Assembly: GCA_907163375.1 (NCBI GenBank)
Contig: CAJQUW010011540.1
Coordinates: forward strand, 1-64,000
Source of the DNA: Prostheceraeus crozeri
Taxonomy: Eukaryota; Platyhelminthes; Polycladida; Euryleptidae
Reading direction: 5' to 3'
DNA length: 64,000 nucleotides
Below the pieces are notes generated by a model, which had not been told where the DNA came from, did no database searches, and saw only the letters and a program-made list of their open reading frames with translations. The translations under genes and the position numbers were made by a program. Of this stretch, positions 11,871 to 24,428 are shown piece after piece (position 1 is the stretch's first letter; each line of letters starts with the position of its first letter).

Positions 11871-13315
11871 TTGACATTGAGTCACTGATTGAATTCTGAG
11901 TTAACTATGTTTGACTTTTCAGGTACTAGCTATTAAGAAAATAGAGTGGACATGATTTCTCAACTTAAACAAATGGGGTGTCCCGTATTTAACGGAAGCA
12001 AAATCTTTCCCGAAGCATAAGGGATGGGCATAATCATTAAATAAATGCTGAGTTGCATCCTCAGTTGAAAAAATTTAGTACATACTTGAGTAGCAACCAT
12101 CTCATCCAATATGAAGAGTCATTAGCAAGCTTCGGTCAAAGTCCATAGCATCAACAAACTCCCTATCTTACATGTAGCCCATACCCGGAGCAAATTTTGA
12201 TATGCTAATAGCGAATCTCATTTGACTGTGCAAACAACTTAGACTTCACTCACTGTTCGACAGTAAGACACTTTATACAGGACATGAAATTAGATTTTCT
12301 GATTTGTCTTGTAAGTGAAAAGAATCTTGAGTACTAAATGCGTTATTTAGTACATTTAGGTTGTTATTGCCATCACATGTCAATTTTGACTTATCGAATT
12401 ATTGATAAGTAAAAATATCGATAAGTCGACTTATCGATAAAATAAATTAACAAATGCTTACTTGTGGATGTTTATGTGCTCACGAGGAATGGGAACAGAA
12501 TATCTTGATTTTGGGCTAATTTCTTGCGTCTGTTTATATAAAATACGATTATGCTTCACTATGATGTTTTTGTGTAAGAGTTATCATTACATCAATGTTC
12601 AAATTTTTTAATTTTGAGTCGAATTGTCAAATGATCATTATTGCATGAATAGCACGCTGTTTCTGAGGTGTTTAAAAATTTCATTACAATCCAACAAATG
12701 TCCGCATAACCTGGAGTCCTTATGCCGACACTTTCATTTCACGTTCAAAGGAACTCATAGGCAGAATCAAGCCAATACTTTTTGATTTGATGTATACCAT
12801 TCACCAACAGTATTCATCATCATGTATAAGACGCTAAATGAACATATCTGCACAACATCGCTATATTGATTGACAGCAGCGAACTGTAAAAGTAATTTGA
12901 CACTGATTGAAAGCTTCGAGTGCATACTGCGATTCAAAGAAATAAGTAGCATTGAAGGAATTAAAAATTATTAGGAGAAAATAATGCTTGTACTAAGTTA
13001 TGCGCAATTAAAATGCCGATGAGTCACTTAAGAAATGCTTTGTACTGTTGGAACTAACAAGAAAAAGTGTCCACTCTGTGTGATTACTCTTTGACATCAC
13101 CCCCTTCTTCCATATTCTCCTTGTCCATGATTTCCATAGAGAAAAAATGACAAAATCCTAAACCGAGTGGGCACGATAAACGAACCCGATCACCAGGGAC
13201 CCTCTCTTCTTATAATAAGTCCATTCGATTACAGCTATTACACTTATCGAAGGAGATTGTCAGGTTAATTAAAAAAAACTATAGTTGTATAAAGGTCATC
13301 GCCCAACCCTGAGCA
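11871..13315. other. Anonymous stretch; contains a 24-bp perfect palindrome
   Basis: No gene recognised. Positions 12,416-12,439 form a perfect palindrome centred on GTCGAC, preceded at about 12,390-12,410 by a second TTATCG-type inverted word. No tRNA, transposon end or long ORF is seen. Confidence 0.5.
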
Positions 13316-13321
13316 CATACA
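13316..13321. repeat. Left target-site duplication CATACA of the Polinton
   Basis: CATACA directly precedes the AGTAGTAAG terminus and is repeated exactly at 35,491-35,496 after the CTTACTACT terminus. A 6-bp duplication is the known signature of Polinton/Maverick integration. Confidence 0.9.
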
Positions 13322-13378
13322 AGTAGTAAGTAAAACTCCACTTCTGGACCGCGCAAGATGGCCGCCATCGAAGAATTT
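13322..13378 (+). repeat. Left Polinton terminus (57 bp identical to right end)
   Basis: It begins AGTAGTAAGTAAAACTCC and is the exact reverse complement of 35,434-35,490 over 57 bp. Beyond this, the left end continues into C-tract repeats that the right end does not have. Confidence 0.9.
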
Positions 13379-13380
13379 TC

Positions 13381-13570
13381 GCTGACGTCCCCCCCTCTGG
13401 AACGACAGAGGTTGTGGTCTGTCGTGGTGTGCCGACCAGGTTGGTCCACGTTCACAAAATGTTCGCTGACGTCCCCCCCTCTGGAACGACAGAGGTTGTG
13501 GTCTGTCGTGGTGTGCCGACCAGGTTGGTCCACGTTCACAAAATGTTCGCTGACGTCCCCCCCCCCCCCT
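13381..13570 (+). repeat. 84-bp subterminal tandem repeat with C tracts
   Basis: GCTGACGTCCCCCC starts units at 13,381, 13,465 and 13,549, spacing 84 bp, with near-identical unit sequence and a 13-C run in the last. The overlapping long frames on both strands here simply read the repeat and are not genes. Confidence 0.9.
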
Positions 13571-13899
13571 CGAAAACGACAGAGTGTGAGACTCGGGTGT
13601 GTTGGTCTCGTGTGGGTTGACGTAGCCGACCGCCTAGGTTGACGTGGGCGACCGTCTAGGTTGTCGTGGTGGAATGGTGAAACGGAATTTAGATTCGTGA
13701 TCAGCGTAAAATTCTGCATCGGTATGGTGAATTTGAGGTCAATCGGCGAGAAAAAATGTTTCTTCAAAATTTTGGCAGAGTTAAAATTTGGCACGTTTTG
13801 GTCTGTAGCGTCAAAGCGAAGCATCGCATAGGAAAACGGAGGCCAGATTCGGATTCAGCGTGAAATTCTGCATCGGTATGGTGAATTTGAACGCAATCG

Positions 13900-14880
13900 G
13901 AGAGAAAAAATTTTCGCTGACGTCCCCCCCCCTCGGGAGAGCTAGCTTCGATTTTGGCTTCCAGTGGACGGATTTTGTCGTGCCATAGCTCGTTTGAAAG
14001 CTAAGAGTGAGACAAATTCAGTGAAAGAATCGGCTTGTTCCTATCTGTCTTCGTTTAGACATGAGACGCCATTTAAGATTTTGGGACATTGGCGAAAAAC
14101 GACAGAGTTAGAATTTGGGACGTTTTGGGCTGTAGCTTCAAAACGAAGCATCGGATTGGAAAACGGATTTCAGATTTGGAATCAGCGTCAAATTCTCTAT
14201 CAGCATGGTGAGTTTCAAGTCAATCGGCGAGGAAAAAATTTTCAACATTTTTCGAAAAAATGACAGAGTTAGAATTTGGGACGTTTTGGTGTGTAGCGCC
14301 CAAACGAAGCATCGGATGAGAAAACGGAGGCCAGATTCGGATTCAGCGTGAAATTCTGCATCGGTATGGTGAGTTTGAACGCAATCGAAAAGAAAAAATT
14401 TTCGCTGACGTCCCCTCCCACTCGGCACCGACCTTCCAACTTTGCTTCTAGTGGACGGATTTTGTCGTGCCATAGCTCGTTTGAAAGCTAAGAGTGAGAC
14501 AAATTCACTGAAAGAATCGGCTAGTTCATATCTGTCTTCGTTTAGATGTGAGACGCCATTTAAGATTTTGGGACATTGGCGAAAAACGACAGAGTTAGAA
14601 TTTGGGACGTTTTGGGCTGTAGCTTCAAAACGAAGCATCGGATTGGAAAACGGATTTCAGATTTGGAATCAGCGTGAAATTCTCTATCTATATGGTGAGT
14701 TTCAAGTCAATCGGAGAGAAAAAATTTTTCATCACAAAATTTTTTCGAAAAAACGAGTTAGAATTTTTGCGAAGGCTGCCTACTGTAGAGCCAAAACGAA
14801 GCATCGGATGGGAAAACGGAGGCCAGATTTGGATTCAGCGTCCAATTCTACATGGAAATGGTGTATTTCCAGCTCAATCG
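13900..14880 (+). repeat. About 484-bp subterminal tandem duplication
   Basis: GGACGGATTTTGTCGTGCC occurs at about 13,968 and 14,452, and the following roughly 480 bp are nearly the same in both units. Parts recur a third time in shortened form at 13,640-13,920. ORFs of 99-166 codons in this block are read-throughs of the repeat on both strands and carry no recognisable domain. The right end of the Polinton has no such array. Confidence 0.85.
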
Positions 14881-15359
14881 GGCCTCCAGAATCGATGATA
14901 GAAGCGTTTTAAGTTTTTGGATGATGGATATTACGTCATCAGCTGATCGCCACACACTATATAAGCTGGGAACCGAGAGAGATTTGTCATTAAGACGAGA
15001 GCGATTGTCAGAGGTAGGTCTTCTCTCTGAGCTCCGATGATAGCTTCGGACATTCCAAATTCCGGGTCTCTGTAAGAAACCGACTTAGAAAATTTCATTG
15101 CTGATATCAGCTAAGGCGTCAGACTTAGAGGTTAGCCAGGAGATGGCCTTCGTCTCCAGGCCATAAAAGACTCCAAAACTTTAAAGGCTTGTAAATTTGC
15201 TTCTACAAGTCCGTTTGACTTGATTCAAAACAGGTTCGGCCGCTATTGATCTGCCCTAAGTGATAGATTACTTATAAAATTTCATAAGTAGTGCTAAAAA
15301 GTTAAAAAATTTAAATTCACTAGTTTTGGAGGTTTTCTGGGGTTTTCGACCCTGCTGAA

Positions 15360-15780
15360 GTCAATGAAAGCATTTTTAATGATGTCTGAGCCAGTCTTCT
15401 CATGCTATAAGCGGCTTTTCACTGAAAGCGAGCATGACACGGAGAGTTTTGCTGTAATATTCCACTGACAGGGTGTTCCTTCGGGACGGCGGACGATGCC
15501 GTAGTGATAAGTGTGGCAAGGGAGTGTGTCATAGTTTAGACCGTAACCGCTGGGACAACTCATGTCTCATGTTGGGCATTTGACACAGTTCTCAACGTAG
15601 GACTTTGAACGCCAATCGGTTGAGTCTTAGCTATCTTGTCATGGGTGGCCTCTAAACATCTCCATTGCAAAACGCTTGTGAATCAAGCTCTCTACGGCTT
15701 GCTATCAAGCTGCTCAAAGTCTGTCAACCTCTTACCAACTCTACAGGTTTTCATGTCTGGCGAATACTATCATTAAGTTG
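15360..15780 (-). repeat. Subterminal 370-bp unit, left arm
   Basis: Reverse complement of the unit found at 34,440-34,860 and tandemly at 1-1,600. In both arms it lies between the terminus and the small ORFs, which shows the symmetry of the element. Confidence 0.85.
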
Positions 15781-16057
15781 AATCTGCTATCAGGCAACTT
15801 GAACGTTGCAAATGAAGTTCGGTGTAATACTTCCTTTCGACGGGCGTTCCTGTAAAGGGCGGCGGTGAAACCCGTAGCTATGTATACCGCAAGGGACATT
15901 CGGTAATGGTCAATCTTGTTAAACCTCTCTGCATCATGTTTGCAAGTGATTGCCTCTGTCTCAACGTAGTATGCATTCGCGCCAGGGCGACATTTAGCCA
16001 GCTGTCGAAGGTTGCCTTATAAACTATCCATTGCATACGTTATGAGAACCATGAGTT

Positions 16058-16258
16058 CTACCTGTCTCTATCAATGAGATGAATTGATGAATGGAATGAA
16101 ATGGGAGGACACTCACGCGCCACACGCAACATAACACACTTCTCTCTTCCGTAGTCTAACAAGCTCTTTACACATGGATCGCAGTCGATTGCTATCCCTG
16201 TATCAGAAGTGTAAGCTATCTTAATTTTATTTAACACTATTTCATCTACCATCATCAC
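16058..16258 (-). pseudogene. Small unknown ORF of the Polinton, left arm
   Basis: A 66-codon frame present, unchanged in sequence, in both arms (mate at 33,951-34,151). It contains a CDPC motif and further cysteines but no recognised domain. It lies between the subterminal repeats and the larger unknown ORF. Its presence in both arms reflects the palindrome, not independent conservation. Function unknown; it may not be a gene. Confidence 0.3.
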
Positions 16259-16512
16259 CCATATGAAATGTTATAAGATTTACAAGTTAAACTAAGCGTG
16301 CTACTATTTCCAAATGAACAAGTATACATGGTTAAATCATCCACTGAAGCCCCATTCAAGTAAGTCAGTATGAAAGCAAAGATAATACGAAATAAAAATT
16401 TATTATGGCATGTATTTCAAAAGGTCTTCATCGTCAATATCGTCCCAGAGTCTGGCTTCACACAGATCACAAAACCAGTTCACTTGCTTCAATCGTTCTT
16501 CTACCGCGAGCC

Positions 16513-16860
16513 TCACTTTGTCGATGTACTCCCACTCCGCCGTAGTTCGTGGCTGGGAGTTAGGGGTGTACCATCCCATAATTGATGGAGGAATTTGGTG
16601 CTGGTGATCTCCATCACATCATCAGTATCGTACTGCAGATACTTCCATCGTATGCCTGTTAGGTCGGGACACTCCTTCTCACATACACTCTCCTCTTCGT
16701 CATCCGCTGGTAATGACAACTTTCTAATGTTGTCGAGTCGGTATAATTTCTCCACCTTCCCCTTCGTTGGAGCGTTTGGTGCAACGAGCGCCTTTGGCGA
16801 TGAGCATGGAGAAGAGAACTCCAATCTGTGTTCGATGTTTTTGGAGGGCTTGTCATGTTG
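16513..16860 (-). pseudogene. Unknown ORF of the Polinton divergent from the polymerase, left arm
   Basis: A frame of about 115-134 codons reads away from the polymerase gene, so the two would share the roughly 450-bp spacer. It includes an acidic stretch (DDEEESVCEKECPD) and the segment GIRWKYLQYDTDDVMEI. No known domain is recognised. A second short frame (acidic, with CFCDLC) lies just downstream toward the terminus. The mate copy is at 33,353-33,696. As part of the fossil, it is reported only as an element part. Confidence 0.4.
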
Positions 16861-17321
16861 ACTGTGAATAATGACTTTGAAATGTTTTCTAATTCTTAAG
16901 TATAAACAAGCAACCAATCAGAATGAACAGCCAATGAATGATGAATATGAAAGTATATATGCAAAGTGACATTCGTGTCATTTCACTCTGTCTTTGAGAC
17001 GTATAAGTGAAGTGTTCTCTAGCGAATTCTATATTTGAGGCGTACAAGTGAACTGCTCTCTCGTGAATTCCAAATTTGAGACGTATTATTTGAGTGAAGT
17101 CTCTATCTTGTTGAAGTATCAACCTTAAACTTGATTTCGTTGAAATGGTAAGTTGAAAATTTCTTCACTCATCTCCCTCAAACGTGTGGCTAATAGCATC
17201 TTCCTCAATTTCAGGCATCAACTTCATCACCAACGCCGCCCTCCCTTCTCGAGGAAAGTTTAGAGTTGTTGAGTCAAAGTAGGTTGTAACAATACACTGA
17301 GACTTAAACAGAGATGACAGA

Positions 17322-20300
17322 ATGATTTCTCTTTCAGGTGATGTGAGTTCCAGCTCAGGACTCTCGCGACAAGGCAACGAGTGGGAATGTGCCGACTGCG
17401 GACATATGTTTACAAGGAAGCACAGTCTCCTTCGACACATCAAACAACGTGTGTGTCAACGCAAAGCGGCATCAATCTCCGGAGGTGAAGTTGATTCTGA
17501 CGATGACATCTCCTTTCCTTGCGATTTGTGCCCTCTTTCTTTTGATAGTCACTTTCAGCGATCTTCGCACAGACTTCAACACACGCATGCAAATGATCAC
17601 TACACCAACGGTACCTCTACCATCTCCCTCATTAATGTTTCACATAATAATTTAGTACGCGACTACTGCATGGAGTCCAATACTCAAATAGTAGATTTTC
17701 CTGAGTGGCTCCTTCAAAATTCTAACATTATCGAAGCGCTCTTCAACAATTTAGACAATTTTAGAATGAAGGCGCTCATCTACCTTAAACTAAAATATAT
17801 TAAAATAGATTTTCAAACGGGTCAAGTGACGGAGAGAATACAGTTTCATGTTCCTTCCTCTTCCGCAACCGAAGTTGTAGACTGCGAGTCTTGGCTAAAT
17901 TTTCACATTCAATGTTTAAAATCAAATGTAGATAAATTCAATCAACGCGACAGCGCTCTCATTTTTGATGGTGTGGACTCAGCCATATTCAAAATTTCCC
18001 TATTAGAAAGTCATGCAACTCAAGGCACATTTAAACTACCAAAAACGTTGTATAATAAGAAAGCTGTCATCAATGTCGATTGTAAATCACAGTGTTTCAA
18101 ATATGCAGTCCTATCCATCCTTCACTATAATGATATCAACGCGCATCGAGATCGCACCTATAGCTATAGACAGTGGGAGGATGAACTAGACTTTGAAGGT
18201 TGTGATAGTGACAACATGAAAATCAAAGATGTAGAAACGTTCGAAAAACATAATAAGATTAAAATTGTCGTTCACGTGTGGGAGAAGGGGTTGAAGGGTG
18301 CCCGCTATAATTCACGTTCAATTTGTTATGAACGTGTAGTCAACCTCTTATTAGTAAAACAAGATGATAGCGAGGAATGGCACTACTGTGGTATTCCCAA
18401 AATCTCTCGCTTGTACACTCACTTGGGGCACTCTAAAAGAGGTGAACATTTTGTATGCGGCCGCTGCATCCGCTCCTTTTGGAGTAAAGATAAATTTGAA
18501 ACTCACTATGAATGGTGCAAGCGAGGTAAATTACAAATGGAACGCATGCCCAAAGATAAAATATTTTCACATAGGGATAATGGTGACGAATTAAGTCCCC
18601 TGCGTATCATTTACGCAGACATAGAATGCTACATTGATGATATCATCCACAAACCAGCAGCCATATCCTGCTATGAAGTATGGCATGACCACTTTAGGAA
18701 TAGACAAAACAAAATGCATACTTGGCAAGGTGAAGATTGTATTTCAAAATTTCTAGAATTTCTCGATAAAGCTGCTAAATTTCAACAATAATATGATTCA
18801 CAATTGCAGCGTAAGTCACTACATATGTCAGATGAAGACAAACAGAAATTTGAAAGTTGCACATCGTGCCCTAAATGTCATAAAACGTTTGATGACGATA
18901 AAATTAAGAAAGTGCGTGATCATGATCACATCACTGGTAAATTTAGAAACGCACTCTGCTCCAAATGTAACTTTTCACTTAGGTTGAGACGTCGTGTACT
19001 ACCCGTCATTTTTCATAACTTTAAGGGCTATGACAGTCATATGCTCATAAAAGGAGGGTTGAGCCAGATGAAATCGTGGCAGTTCAATGTTATAGCACAA
19101 ACGAGAGAAAAATTCATGGCAATGACAGCAAAAGTACCAGTAGATAAAACTAAAGAAAATAAGACGGTCTTCTTCGAAATAAAATTTTTAGATTCATTTC
19201 AATTCATGTCAGCGTCACTAGCTTCTCTCGTTCGAAATCTCAAGTTTCTTCCCCATAGTCAAACTTTGAAGAAACACTATCCAAACTTAACGGATGACAT
19301 GATCACTCGCAAAGGAGTCTTTCCCTATGCGGATTTTAGCTCAATGTCTAAACTAAATGAAACAACCCTTCCTTCCATTGACAAATTCAAAAACGATTTG
19401 ACGGGTGAAGATTGTCCAGTAGAGGACTATGAACATGCTCAAGAGGCATGGTTAAAATTTAATTGTAAAACGTTTGGCGATTATATGATCGCTTACTTAG
19501 AATTAGATGTCATTTTGCTGGCTGATGTCTTTCAGGAATTTCGACGAGTGGCATTAGAAGAAGACAAATTAGATCCTATCCACTTTGTCAGTCTACCAGC
19601 CATGTCCTTTAAATCAGCCTTTAAAATGACTGGTGAGACCATTCATCTCTTACAAGACCCGGAGATGTATAATATATTTGAGCGCGGAATACGCGGTGGT
19701 CTCACATTTGTAAATAAACATCATATAAAATCTAAAACAGTAGGTGATGATCATATCCACCTAAAGTACTATGACCAAAATAATTTATATGGCAGTTCAC
19801 TGTCTAAACCACTACCTCATTCCGAGTTTAGTTGGTTAAAACAAGATGAGCTTGAGTATTACTCCAACCCTTCAAACATACTGAAGATTCCAGATGAAGG
19901 TGATTGGGGATATTATTTTGAAGTGGATTTGATTTATCCAAATAGTATTAAAAATAAAACTGCTGATTTCCCACTCGCACCTGAATCTGGTGAAGTGACT
20001 GAAGATATGTTTTCACCATTCATGTCACAATTTCATAATAATTTAACAGAGTGTGGACAGCCAAGGTACAAACCATGCCGCAAACTTTTACTCACCCAAT
20101 ATGATAAGAAAAATTATCTCGTACACTTCTGCATACTAAAATTCTATTTAGAAATGGGCATGCTTCTAAAGTCAGTTCACCGCATTATCAAATTTAGACA
20201 GAAAGCCTTCCTCAAACCCTACATAGATAGTAATAGTCAAAAACGTGCACTAGCCCAAAATAATTTTGAAAAAGATTTTTATAAATATAAGAATAATAGT

Positions 20301-21050
20301 CTTTTCGGAAAGACCATGGAGGATGTTAGAAAACGCATAAACTACAAACTAGTCACTGATGATCAAAAATATCACAAATTGACCTCATCACCTCTTTTCA
20401 TTGATAGAGACATTATCGATGAGGATCTTGTAGGTGTTAAAATGATAAAATCTGAAGTTGAGTTGTGCAAGCCCATCTATATTGGCCAAGCTGTACTAGA
20501 TTACTCTAAGCTTGAAATGTACCAACTCTTTTATAAAATACTAAAACCATGTCCTCTCGTAAAAGAGGGTCGTTTGTTGGGTGGTGATACAGATAGTTTC
20601 TTCTTAGGTATTACCACTCAAAAAGATTTAAATTTTAATGAAGTAGCTAAGTCATTAGAAAAATATTTCGACACATCTAACTACAATCCCGCTCATCCAC
20701 TCTTTTCCATACAGAATAAAGCCAAACTTGGTTGTTTTAAGGATGAAACAGCAGGAAAGGAAATAGATGAAATGATTCTCCTCCGCCCTAAAATGTATTC
20801 CATGAAATTAAAAGAATGTGCAGATAGTATTAAGCGTGCTAAAGGAATATCAAAATCAATTGTCCAAAAAATGAAACATCGGTCCTATAAGAAGGCCTAT
20901 AAAAATAAAAATATAACGTTTGTCAATATGACAATCTTAAAATCACAAGTTCATACTGTGAAAACGTACACATTTAAGAAACGAGCGCTTTCTGCATGGG
21001 AGGATAAGAGGTGTTGGATAGGACATAACACATCTCTTCCACATGGACAT
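17322..21050 (+). pseudogene. Protein-primed family-B DNA polymerase of the Polinton, left arm (fossil)
   Basis: The region encodes, in order: two C2H2 zinc fingers (ECADCGHMFTRKHSLLRHI; then FPCDLCPLSF...H...H); the exonuclease I motif YADIECYID; an HNH/EndoVII-like DHDHITGKFRNALCSKCN segment; exonuclease II HNFKGYDSH; exonuclease III YLELDVILLADV; polymerase motif A DQNNLYG; motif B KxxNNSLFGK; and motif C GGDTDSFF. This set is diagnostic of the pPolB of Polintons and relatives, which replicates linear DNA from a terminal protein. The total span suits a protein of about 1,250 residues. The gene is broken (about one break), and a LINE (21,051-24,180) lies inside its extreme 3' end. Confidence 0.9.
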
Positions 21051-21225
21051 AAGATAAGATAAGATAATAATCTTTATTGCCTCACAAGTGTACAACATTC
21101 GGTGAGCGCATGACAAAAATTTACAAGGAAGATTACTCGAAAAAATACAAGAAAAATGCAAAGTACAGTGACGAAGTATTACAGAAGATCAACGACTAAA
21201 AAAAAAGAAAAAAACAGGTTCGAAA

Positions 21226-22782
21226 CTATATACAATATCTGATAAAAGAAGAAGTAAAACGTTTGGTCCTTCCAAAAGGACGACGAAAAATGCGAGAACT
21301 GCGGGTTGCACGGACGGATTCACACGCTTGGAACATCTCCCGCAAAGGATTATCCTGGTTTCTGAAAATGTCACGAAAAAGTTTCTCGCATGTTCTGTCT
21401 GCCACACAAAATAAAGAGTTGGATGCGTCATAAGGAATGTCTACGAGACGATAAACACGTCGTTCAATACTTTGCAATCGCTGTTTCAAGTACTCAGGGA
21501 TATTACAAAATGATGGGTACGCGTATAACATAACAGATCGAATAAAGGCAACATAGCATTTTATGATAAGATCTTTTTGACAGTTTGACCTGCGGAGATT
21601 ATGGACGATGTACATGCGCTTGCATACCTTTTTGATCAAATAATCAATATGAGTATTCCACTTTAGATCTTTGGAAAAATGCACACCCAAAAATTTGAAA
21701 CAATCAACTTGAGACAAAAACAATCCATCATCAACTAAAATTGACTCAACCAACAGGTTTGACTTGGTGACAACATTAAGGACATGGCACTTAGAAATAT
21801 TTTTGGGTAAATACACAGATTGGGACCAACTGACAAAGTTGTCCCATTCTTTCTGCAAATTGTCTTCGTCTGAGTCACGTATACAATGGATAAAAAGTAT
21901 ATCATCGGCATACTTTATAATTTTTGTATTCACACATACAGGAGAAATACTGTCTGTAGCTAAGGCAAACAACAAAGGCCCAACTATGCTACCCTGTGGA
22001 ATGCCACTTGGGACATTTGACCACTTAGAAAAACATCCATTTAAATGAACACGTTGACCTCTGTCTGACAAAATGTTCGAAATCCACTTTATCACTGGAA
22101 TTGGAATATCGAATTTACGACAATTTTCAATTATGACATTATGAGGTAATTTCTCAAAAGCTTTACATAAATCCACCGAAAGCAATCTAACACAACCAGA
22201 ACTCAAATCTAAAAATTTCAGAATATGGTGTTGGGTCAACACAAGAGCGGAAGTTGTACCTGATCCACTACGTAGAATGAAAGCAAACTGAGATTTATGG
22301 AGTTTATTTGCCACATAGAGAAGTATAAGGTGTTTACATACAACGCGCTCCAAAACGTTAGAAAGAATAGGCAAAAGGGAAATTGGCCTAAATTCAGAAA
22401 TAATTTTAGGCCTATCACATTTCGGTATAGGAATAACATTTGCCAGCTTAAGACATTCAGGCATAATTCCAATTTGCAAACTCCAATTCACCAGGTAAGT
22501 GATGACAGGAGACAAAAAATCTGCGAAACGTCTAAAAATCCATGCTGGTAAGTTGTCCGGACCACATCCAGCATTCTTCAAATTGAGAAGAACCCGGCAC
22601 ACATCATCACAGTCTATCATAGAGATAGACTGATTACACAAGAGATTATCTTGATCTGAAGAAGCACTATCTTGATCAACAATTTGAAAATTCGACGAGA
22701 AAAAGTCACAAAATTCGTCTGCAGAGAACTTTGTGGAAGCAGATGGGCGAGTACACTCGCAGCTTGACGCAAAGAGCTCCAC
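21226..22782 (-). pseudogene. LINE ORF2, C-terminal part: reverse transcriptase
   Basis: A 518-codon frame with the LINE RT blocks in order: ANVIPIPK near residue 115, FRPISLLPILSNVLERV, SVDLCKAFE (motif A) near 204, GIPQGSIVGPLLF (motif B) near 262, KYADDILFIH (motif C, YADD) near 293, then the thumb/C-terminal region with FKFLGVHF. There is no RNase H domain, consistent with the CR1/L2/Jockey group. It follows the endonuclease frame in a different phase. The catalytic aspartates are present; apart from the frame break the copy looks young. Confidence 0.85.
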
Positions 22783-24113
22783 ACTTTCTTTATGTTATTG
22801 GAAGACACAGCATTTGAAATAAAAGAACTCTTAAGTTCTTTAATGTGCTTGCTTACTTCAAATTTCAAGCGATTGTATTTTGACCATTGTCCAGTAGAAT
22901 ACGCATGATCTCTTTCATTAATCAGAATTCGTAGCGAATCCTTCAACCATTCCGGGTCTCCAGATCGAACCCGAATAGTTCTCATGGGAAAGCAATCATC
23001 ATATAATGAGTAAAGATACTTTAAGAGATTGTACATCGCATCCTCTAAGTTATTGCATGCTTCAATAACAGACATCCAGTCAATGCATGTAATAAAGTCA
23101 GCAAATCGTGCAAAATTACACTTAGAGAATTTTCTAACCTTTTTCTTCATAACTGTAGCCGCCACGACATCATCAGGTTTCCAATGTATAACACAATGGT
23201 CAGATTTATGAATGGGTGGAAGACATGCAGGTTTGATATCGATGAAGAAATTAACAAACATCTGGTCAAGGATATTTTCTCCTCTAGTCGGAAATGTAAC
23301 CAATGATTTCAGCGTAGTCACATCACTGATGGTGCCATAGTATTCACGTAAGTCGTTGAAATCTCCCAACAGACAGACGCGTAATTTTGATCCATACTTG
23401 ACAAACATATAATCCAATATATCAGTCAAACAAGTCAAAGCATTCTCATGAGCCGGGCGATTGTTCCAATAAGGGTGATAAACCATTATAAGTGACAGGT
23501 ACGATTCCTTAATGAATAATACAAGAAATTCAGTGGCAAAATCATCCTGCGAAATAATGGAATCATGATTAACCACAGATGTGGTTAAAGAGTTCCTCAC
23601 ATAACACAAAATGCCACCACCAGAACCACTCGTTCTGTCCCTGCGAAAGATAGAATAATTGTCCACAGAAATAGATGAATCCGGGGTATTAGAATCCAGC
23701 CAAGACTCTGTCATCACAAAGACATCAGGAATGAGTCGAGTAATTAACAATTTGAATTCATCAAATTTGTTGTTGATGGATCTCACATTAGTCAAGGTAA
23801 TGCTTGGGTTTCGAAGGCGACGTGATCGGCGACCATGAGGAACAATTGGCACCGATATGAGGAATCTGCTCTTCTGACGAGTTGACGAGTCACTGTCGTT
23901 ACCAAGAAGGCCACGGTCAGGTCTGATAACTGTTTGGATGTGTTGCACATATATTTTGTGATAAAACAAACGTCGACGAACTACTCGAGGAATACAAACA
24001 CATGGGCGTTGGCGTAACAGTAAAAGATCTTCTTTCGAATAGCGATAAATACCTCCACTCATTGTACAGCAAAGACAGAGACACAGCCAGCAACGACCAA
24101 GAGCAGAATTCAC
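22617..24113 (-). pseudogene. LINE ORF2, N-terminal part: APE endonuclease
   Basis: A 498-codon frame on the minus strand. After a basic leader, the AP-endonuclease-like nuclease shows LTNVRSINNKFDEF near residue 107, MTESWLD (catalytic Glu) near 135, GGGILCYVRNSL, LLGDFND (near 250) and KSDHCVIHW (near 303). It nicks the target DNA in non-LTR retrotransposition. The frame runs about 165 bases past the start of the reverse-transcriptase frame, so a frameshift in the 22,617-22,790 overlap splits what is normally one ORF2 protein. The last residues of this frame are therefore probably out of register. Confidence 0.85.
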
Positions 24114-24428
24114 AGCAGCGGTCGCAAGCTATCCGACCACTCGACGCGAAGATCGATGATCGAAATCTTGATACAATCCTGATACAAACATACCTCCACC
24201 CAAAAGAATAAAACTCACGCTACCACATTCAGGAGATGTATTGACATAATCAACTTTAACTCAGTATTTTGATGTTGCTTTTTGTAGATATACATGGTTG
24301 TTTTATGTATCGCATGAGATCGTTTCTTCCTTGTGAATATATGCCTACAGTTAGCCCATTCCCCCTATATCTGTGAAAAGACTTTTTCATACGCATATCT
24401 TTATTTCAATAAACATATCACAATGACT

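Larger units (their letters stand above)
21051..24180 (-). mobile_element. CR1/L2-group LINE inserted in the left Polinton arm
   Basis: Comparison with the right arm defines the insert: the arm sequence ...ACATGGACAT stops at 21,050 and resumes near GATACAAACA at about 24,181. On the minus strand the element ends in a short (TTATC)n microsatellite (21,051-21,070) preceded by AATAAAG-type sequence, as in CR1/L2-like LINEs that end in short tandem repeats instead of poly(A). It encodes an APE endonuclease and a reverse transcriptase. No ORF1 precedes it, so it is probably 5'-truncated. No clear target duplication is seen at the ends. Confidence 0.9.

Noticed and set aside
13279-14912. ORFs of 94-181 codons on both strands in the Polinton left end
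   Set aside because: They read through 84-bp and 484-bp tandem repeats, with opposite-strand frames open over the same bases; no domain recognised.
16889-17122. 77-codon ORF with a hydrophobic C-terminus in the polymerase spacer (mirror at 33,087-33,320)
   Set aside because: Lies in a spacer with short internal repeats (ATACGTCTCAAA/GTACGCCTCAAA); more likely regulatory spacer than gene, though a small membrane peptide cannot be excluded.
17165-17443. Antisense ORF over the polymerase start (and its mirror at 32,769-33,044)
   Set aside because: A shadow of the zinc-finger-coding strand; its sequence has no independent features.
21764-22551. Plus-strand ORFs inside the left-arm LINE
   Set aside because: Shadows of the minus-strand reverse transcriptase.
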